The position numbers and the translations under genes were made by a program. Shown piece after piece: positions 5,236 to 8,206 of a DNA stretch of 8,206 nucleotides (its first letter is position 1; each line of letters begins with the position of its first letter). The stretch is from Acidimicrobiia bacterium (GTDB lineage Bacteria; Actinomycetota; Acidimicrobiia; Acidimicrobiales; Aldehydirespiratoraceae): assembly GCA_022824605.1 (NCBI GenBank), contig JAJDZO010000117.1:1-8206 (forward strand), written 5' to 3'. Under the pieces are notes generated by a model. The model made no database searches. It was not told the DNA's origin and was given only the letters and a program-made list of their open reading frames with translations.

Positions 5236-6065
5236 CCGGTTCGCTGGTGCTGATTGGCACGCCGATCGGCAACCTGGGCGACCTGAGCCCGCGGGCGGCA
5301 GAGGCGCTGGGCTCCGCTGATCTGGTGTGCTGTGAGGACACCCGTCGCACCGGACGGTTGCTCGCGCATACCGGCCTGCACGGATTGCGGCTCCGGCGCG
5401 TCGATGAGCACACCGAGGCGGCCGCGGTACGCGACATCCTCGCTCTGCTGGCGACAGGAGCGGTGGTGGCGGTGGTGAGTGACGCCGGGATGCCCGCGCT
5501 CACCGACCCCGGCGGCCGGCTGGTATCCGCCTGCGCAGAGGCGGGCCACACGGTGACGGTCGTGCCTGGCCCGTCCGCGGGCGTGGCCGCCCTGGCGATC
5601 AGCGGCCTTCCCGCGGGCCGGTTCTGCTTCGAGGGCTTCCTGCCCCGCAAGGGCAGGGCCCGGGCCGAGCGGCTGGAACAGATCGCACGAGAGACGCGAA
5701 CCACCGTGGTCTACGAGTCGCCCCATCGGCTGCAGCCTTGCCTTGAAGATCTGGCCGATGCGTGCGGGCCGACACGTCGCGGGGTTGTGGCCCGCGAGCT
5801 CACCAAGCTCCACGAGGAGGTCGCGCGCGGCAGCCTCGCGGAGCTGTGCCAATGGGCCGCCGGTCCGGTGAAGGGCGAGGTGGTGATCGTGATCGAGGGC
5901 GCTCCAGAAGCCGCCAGCGAAGCCACTGACGAAGACCTGCGGGCCGCGGTCGAGTCTCTGATCGCCGCCGGATCGAGCCGCAAGGACGCGGTGGAGACGA
6001 CCGCCGCCGCTCACGGAATGTCGCGTCGCCGCCTCTACAACCTCGTGGTCACCACCGACGACTGA
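5232..6065 (+). CDS. rsmI: 16S rRNA (cytidine-1402-2'-O)-methyltransferase RsmI
   Basis: RsmI uses S-adenosylmethionine to methylate the ribose of C1402 in the decoding centre of 16S rRNA, which fine-tunes initiation and reading fidelity. The protein has 277 residues, the usual size. It belongs to the tetrapyrrole methylase fold, and its order of motifs is clear: GTPIGNLGDLSPRA (9-22), CCEDTRRTGRLL (33-44), VVSDAGMPALTDPG starting at 81, VPGPSAGVAAL, FEGFLPRKGRAR, TTVVYESPHRL, ARELTKLHEE and KGEVVIVIEG. The C-terminal segment SRKDAVETTAAAHGMSRRRLYNLV is the small helical tail found in the family. The ATG at 5232 gives the canonical N terminus, and no alternative start lies in frame before the upstream stop at 5130. 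There is no ribosome site, so coupling from upstream is likely. The metG neighbour is typical of actinobacteria. Confidence 0.96.
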   Translation: MTGSLVLIGTPIGNLGDLSPRAAEALGSADLVCCEDTRRTGRLLAHTGLHGLRLRRVDEHTEAAAVRDILALLATGAVVAVVSDAGMPALTDPGGRLVSACAEAGHTVTVVPGPSAGVAALAISGLPAGRFCFEGFLPRKGRARAERLEQIARETRTTVVYESPHRLQPCLEDLADACGPTRRGVVARELTKLHEEVARGSLAELCQWAAGPVKGEVVIVIEGAPEAASEATDEDLRAAVESLIAAGSSRKDAVETTAAAHGMSRRRLYNLVVTTDD

Positions 6066-6093
6066 CCCCGCGGGGGCATCCACCCTTCGGTGG
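6066..6093 (+). terminator. Weak stem-loop region after rsmI
   Basis: The perfect palindrome CCCCGCGGGG (6066-6075) starts right after the rsmI stop. It is followed by CCACC (6080-6084) pairing with GGTGG (6089-6093) around a CTTC loop. No U-tract follows. These structures may mark an mRNA end before the metG promoter, but a 5-bp stem is poor evidence in such GC-rich sequence. Confidence 0.25.
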
Positions 6094-6136
6094 CGGCCGT
6101 GACGCATACTTGAGAGAGCGGCGATCAGACCCCGCT

Positions 6137-6168
6137 GGGGATAACCTGGACATCCGGGGATAACGTGG
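6137..6168 (+). repeat. Two 13-bp direct repeats GGGGATAAC(C/G)TGG upstream of metG
   Basis: Copies at 6137-6149 and 6156-6168 differ at one base and start 19 bp apart. Each contains a TANNNT box (TAACCT at 6142-6147 and TAACGT at 6161-6166). On the minus strand they read TTATCCCCA and TTATCCCCG, resembling a DnaA box (TTATCCACA) with one and two mismatches. They could be tandem -10 elements, a regulator site, or DnaA-like sites; the sequence alone does not decide. Confidence 0.6.
6161..6166 (+). promoter_or_regulatory. Leaderless-type -10 box for metG
   Basis: TAACGT (TANNNT) ends 8 nt before the metG ATG at 6175, placing the predicted transcription start at about the start codon. There is no Shine-Dalgarno sequence (GGCCGCCC precedes the ATG) and no clear -35 box. 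The candidate TTGAGA at 6110-6115 is too far from it. A second TANNNT box lies 19 bp upstream in the sister repeat. Confidence 0.55.
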
Positions 6169-6174
6169 CCGCCC

Positions 6175-7833
<1,659 letters not shown>

Positions 7834-7844
7834 GGCGCGGCGGC

Positions 7845-8206
7845 ATGGCTTGGGCAGATCACCACTGTCACCTCCCGGCGGGCGGCGCGGCCGGTCCGGT
7901 GATCACCGAGGCACGGGCCGCCGGTGTGGAGGCGCTGGTGACGGTCGGCACCGACGTGGAGGACTCTCGACGAGCGATCTCGGTAGCCGAGGACAATGAA
8001 GGGGGGTGGGCCCCTGCGGGCGTTCATCCCCATGAAGCCTCCGGGGGGCCCGAGGGGTTGGAGGCCCTGCTGGCGCACCCCGAGGTGGTGGCCGTGGGCG
8101 AGGCCGGACTCGACTATCACTACGACCACTCGCCGCGTCCCGCCCAGCGCAAGGTGTTCGCGGCCCAGGTGGAGCTGGCCAATCGCCGCGACCTGCCGCT
8201 GGTGGT
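7845..8206 (+). CDS. tatD: TatD-family metal-dependent hydrolase, 5' part only
   Basis: TatD proteins are TIM-barrel, divalent-metal hydrolases with DNase activity reported for several members. About 120 of an expected ~255 residues are visible before the window ends. The start MAWADHHCHL provides the metal-binding HxH (His7, His9). Further family marks are GVHPHE (60-64 region), VAVGEAGLDYHYDHSP with the metal ligand Glu86, and the PAQRKVF..QVELANRRDLPLVV segment leading to the next, unseen histidine. Gly-Leu-Asp-Tyr-His is standard, although Ala stands where Ile or Cys is more usual in GE(I/C)GLD. ATG 7845 lies 11 nt after the metG stop, with no strong ribosome site, so translation is probably coupled to metG. 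The order metG-tatD, usually followed by ksgA and ispE in actinobacteria, supports the call. Confidence 0.92.
   Translation, partial: MAWADHHCHLPAGGAAGPVITEARAAGVEALVTVGTDVEDSRRAISVAEDNEGGWAPAGVHPHEASGGPEGLEALLAHPEVVAVGEAGLDYHYDHSPRPAQRKVFAAQVELANRRDLPLV

Noticed and set aside
7999..8047. Two runs of six G within tatD as possible slippage or phase-variation tracts
   Set aside because: The reading frame is intact with family motifs on both sides, and six-base G runs are not unusual in DNA of this composition.

Overview
This window is about 8.2 kb of compact, high-GC bacterial chromosome and looks like housekeeping and core-transport territory. I see no mobile element, CRISPR array, tRNA or rRNA. 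Four things point to an actinobacterium: GC-rich third codon positions, a tiny ribosomal protein of the actinobacterial bL37 type, leaderless-looking promoters, and the gene order rsmI-metG-tatD. The class Acidimicrobiia is my best guess, but that is an impression and not something the sequence proves.

Left part (1-3379, all minus strand). Read in the direction of transcription, a DCC-family (DUF393) thiol oxidoreductase-like protein (3379-3023) is followed by a BMP/PnrA-type lipoprotein (2893-1670) that would capture nucleosides or similar ligands. Next come an intercistronic region with two stem-loops and a dual-domain ABC ATPase of the same importer (1559-33). The permease gene most likely begins at the extreme left edge (ATG at 4-2). 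The lipoprotein carries five 21-bp tandem repeats that encode an acidic EPEEEMA linker between the lipid anchor and the binding domain.

Middle (3380-3661). A divergent intergenic region separates the minus-strand block from the plus-strand block. It holds a 29-codon gene (3447-3536) that I read as ribosomal protein bL37, with a -10 box placed for a leaderless transcript. A 9-bp stem-loop follows it.

Right part (3662-8206, all plus strand). The order is a divergent YchF-family ATPase, a DUF192 protein, rsmI (16S rRNA C1402 ribose methyltransferase), metG (methionyl-tRNA synthetase) and the start of a TatD-family metal-dependent hydrolase that runs off the window. The theme is translation: a ribosome-associated ATPase, an rRNA methylase, an aminoacyl-tRNA synthetase and a small ribosomal protein.

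I did not find a clearly new multigene system. The points most worth a second look are:
- the hidden bL37 gene;
- three genes (bL37, DUF192, metG) sharing an identical TANNNT-8 nt-start arrangement;
- a degenerate KMSKS loop (KMAAG) in the methionyl-tRNA synthetase;
- mini-ORFs that bridge two gene junctions through ATGA overlaps at both ends;
- the in-frame 21-bp repeat array in the binding lipoprotein;
- tandem GGGGATAAC repeats in front of metG.
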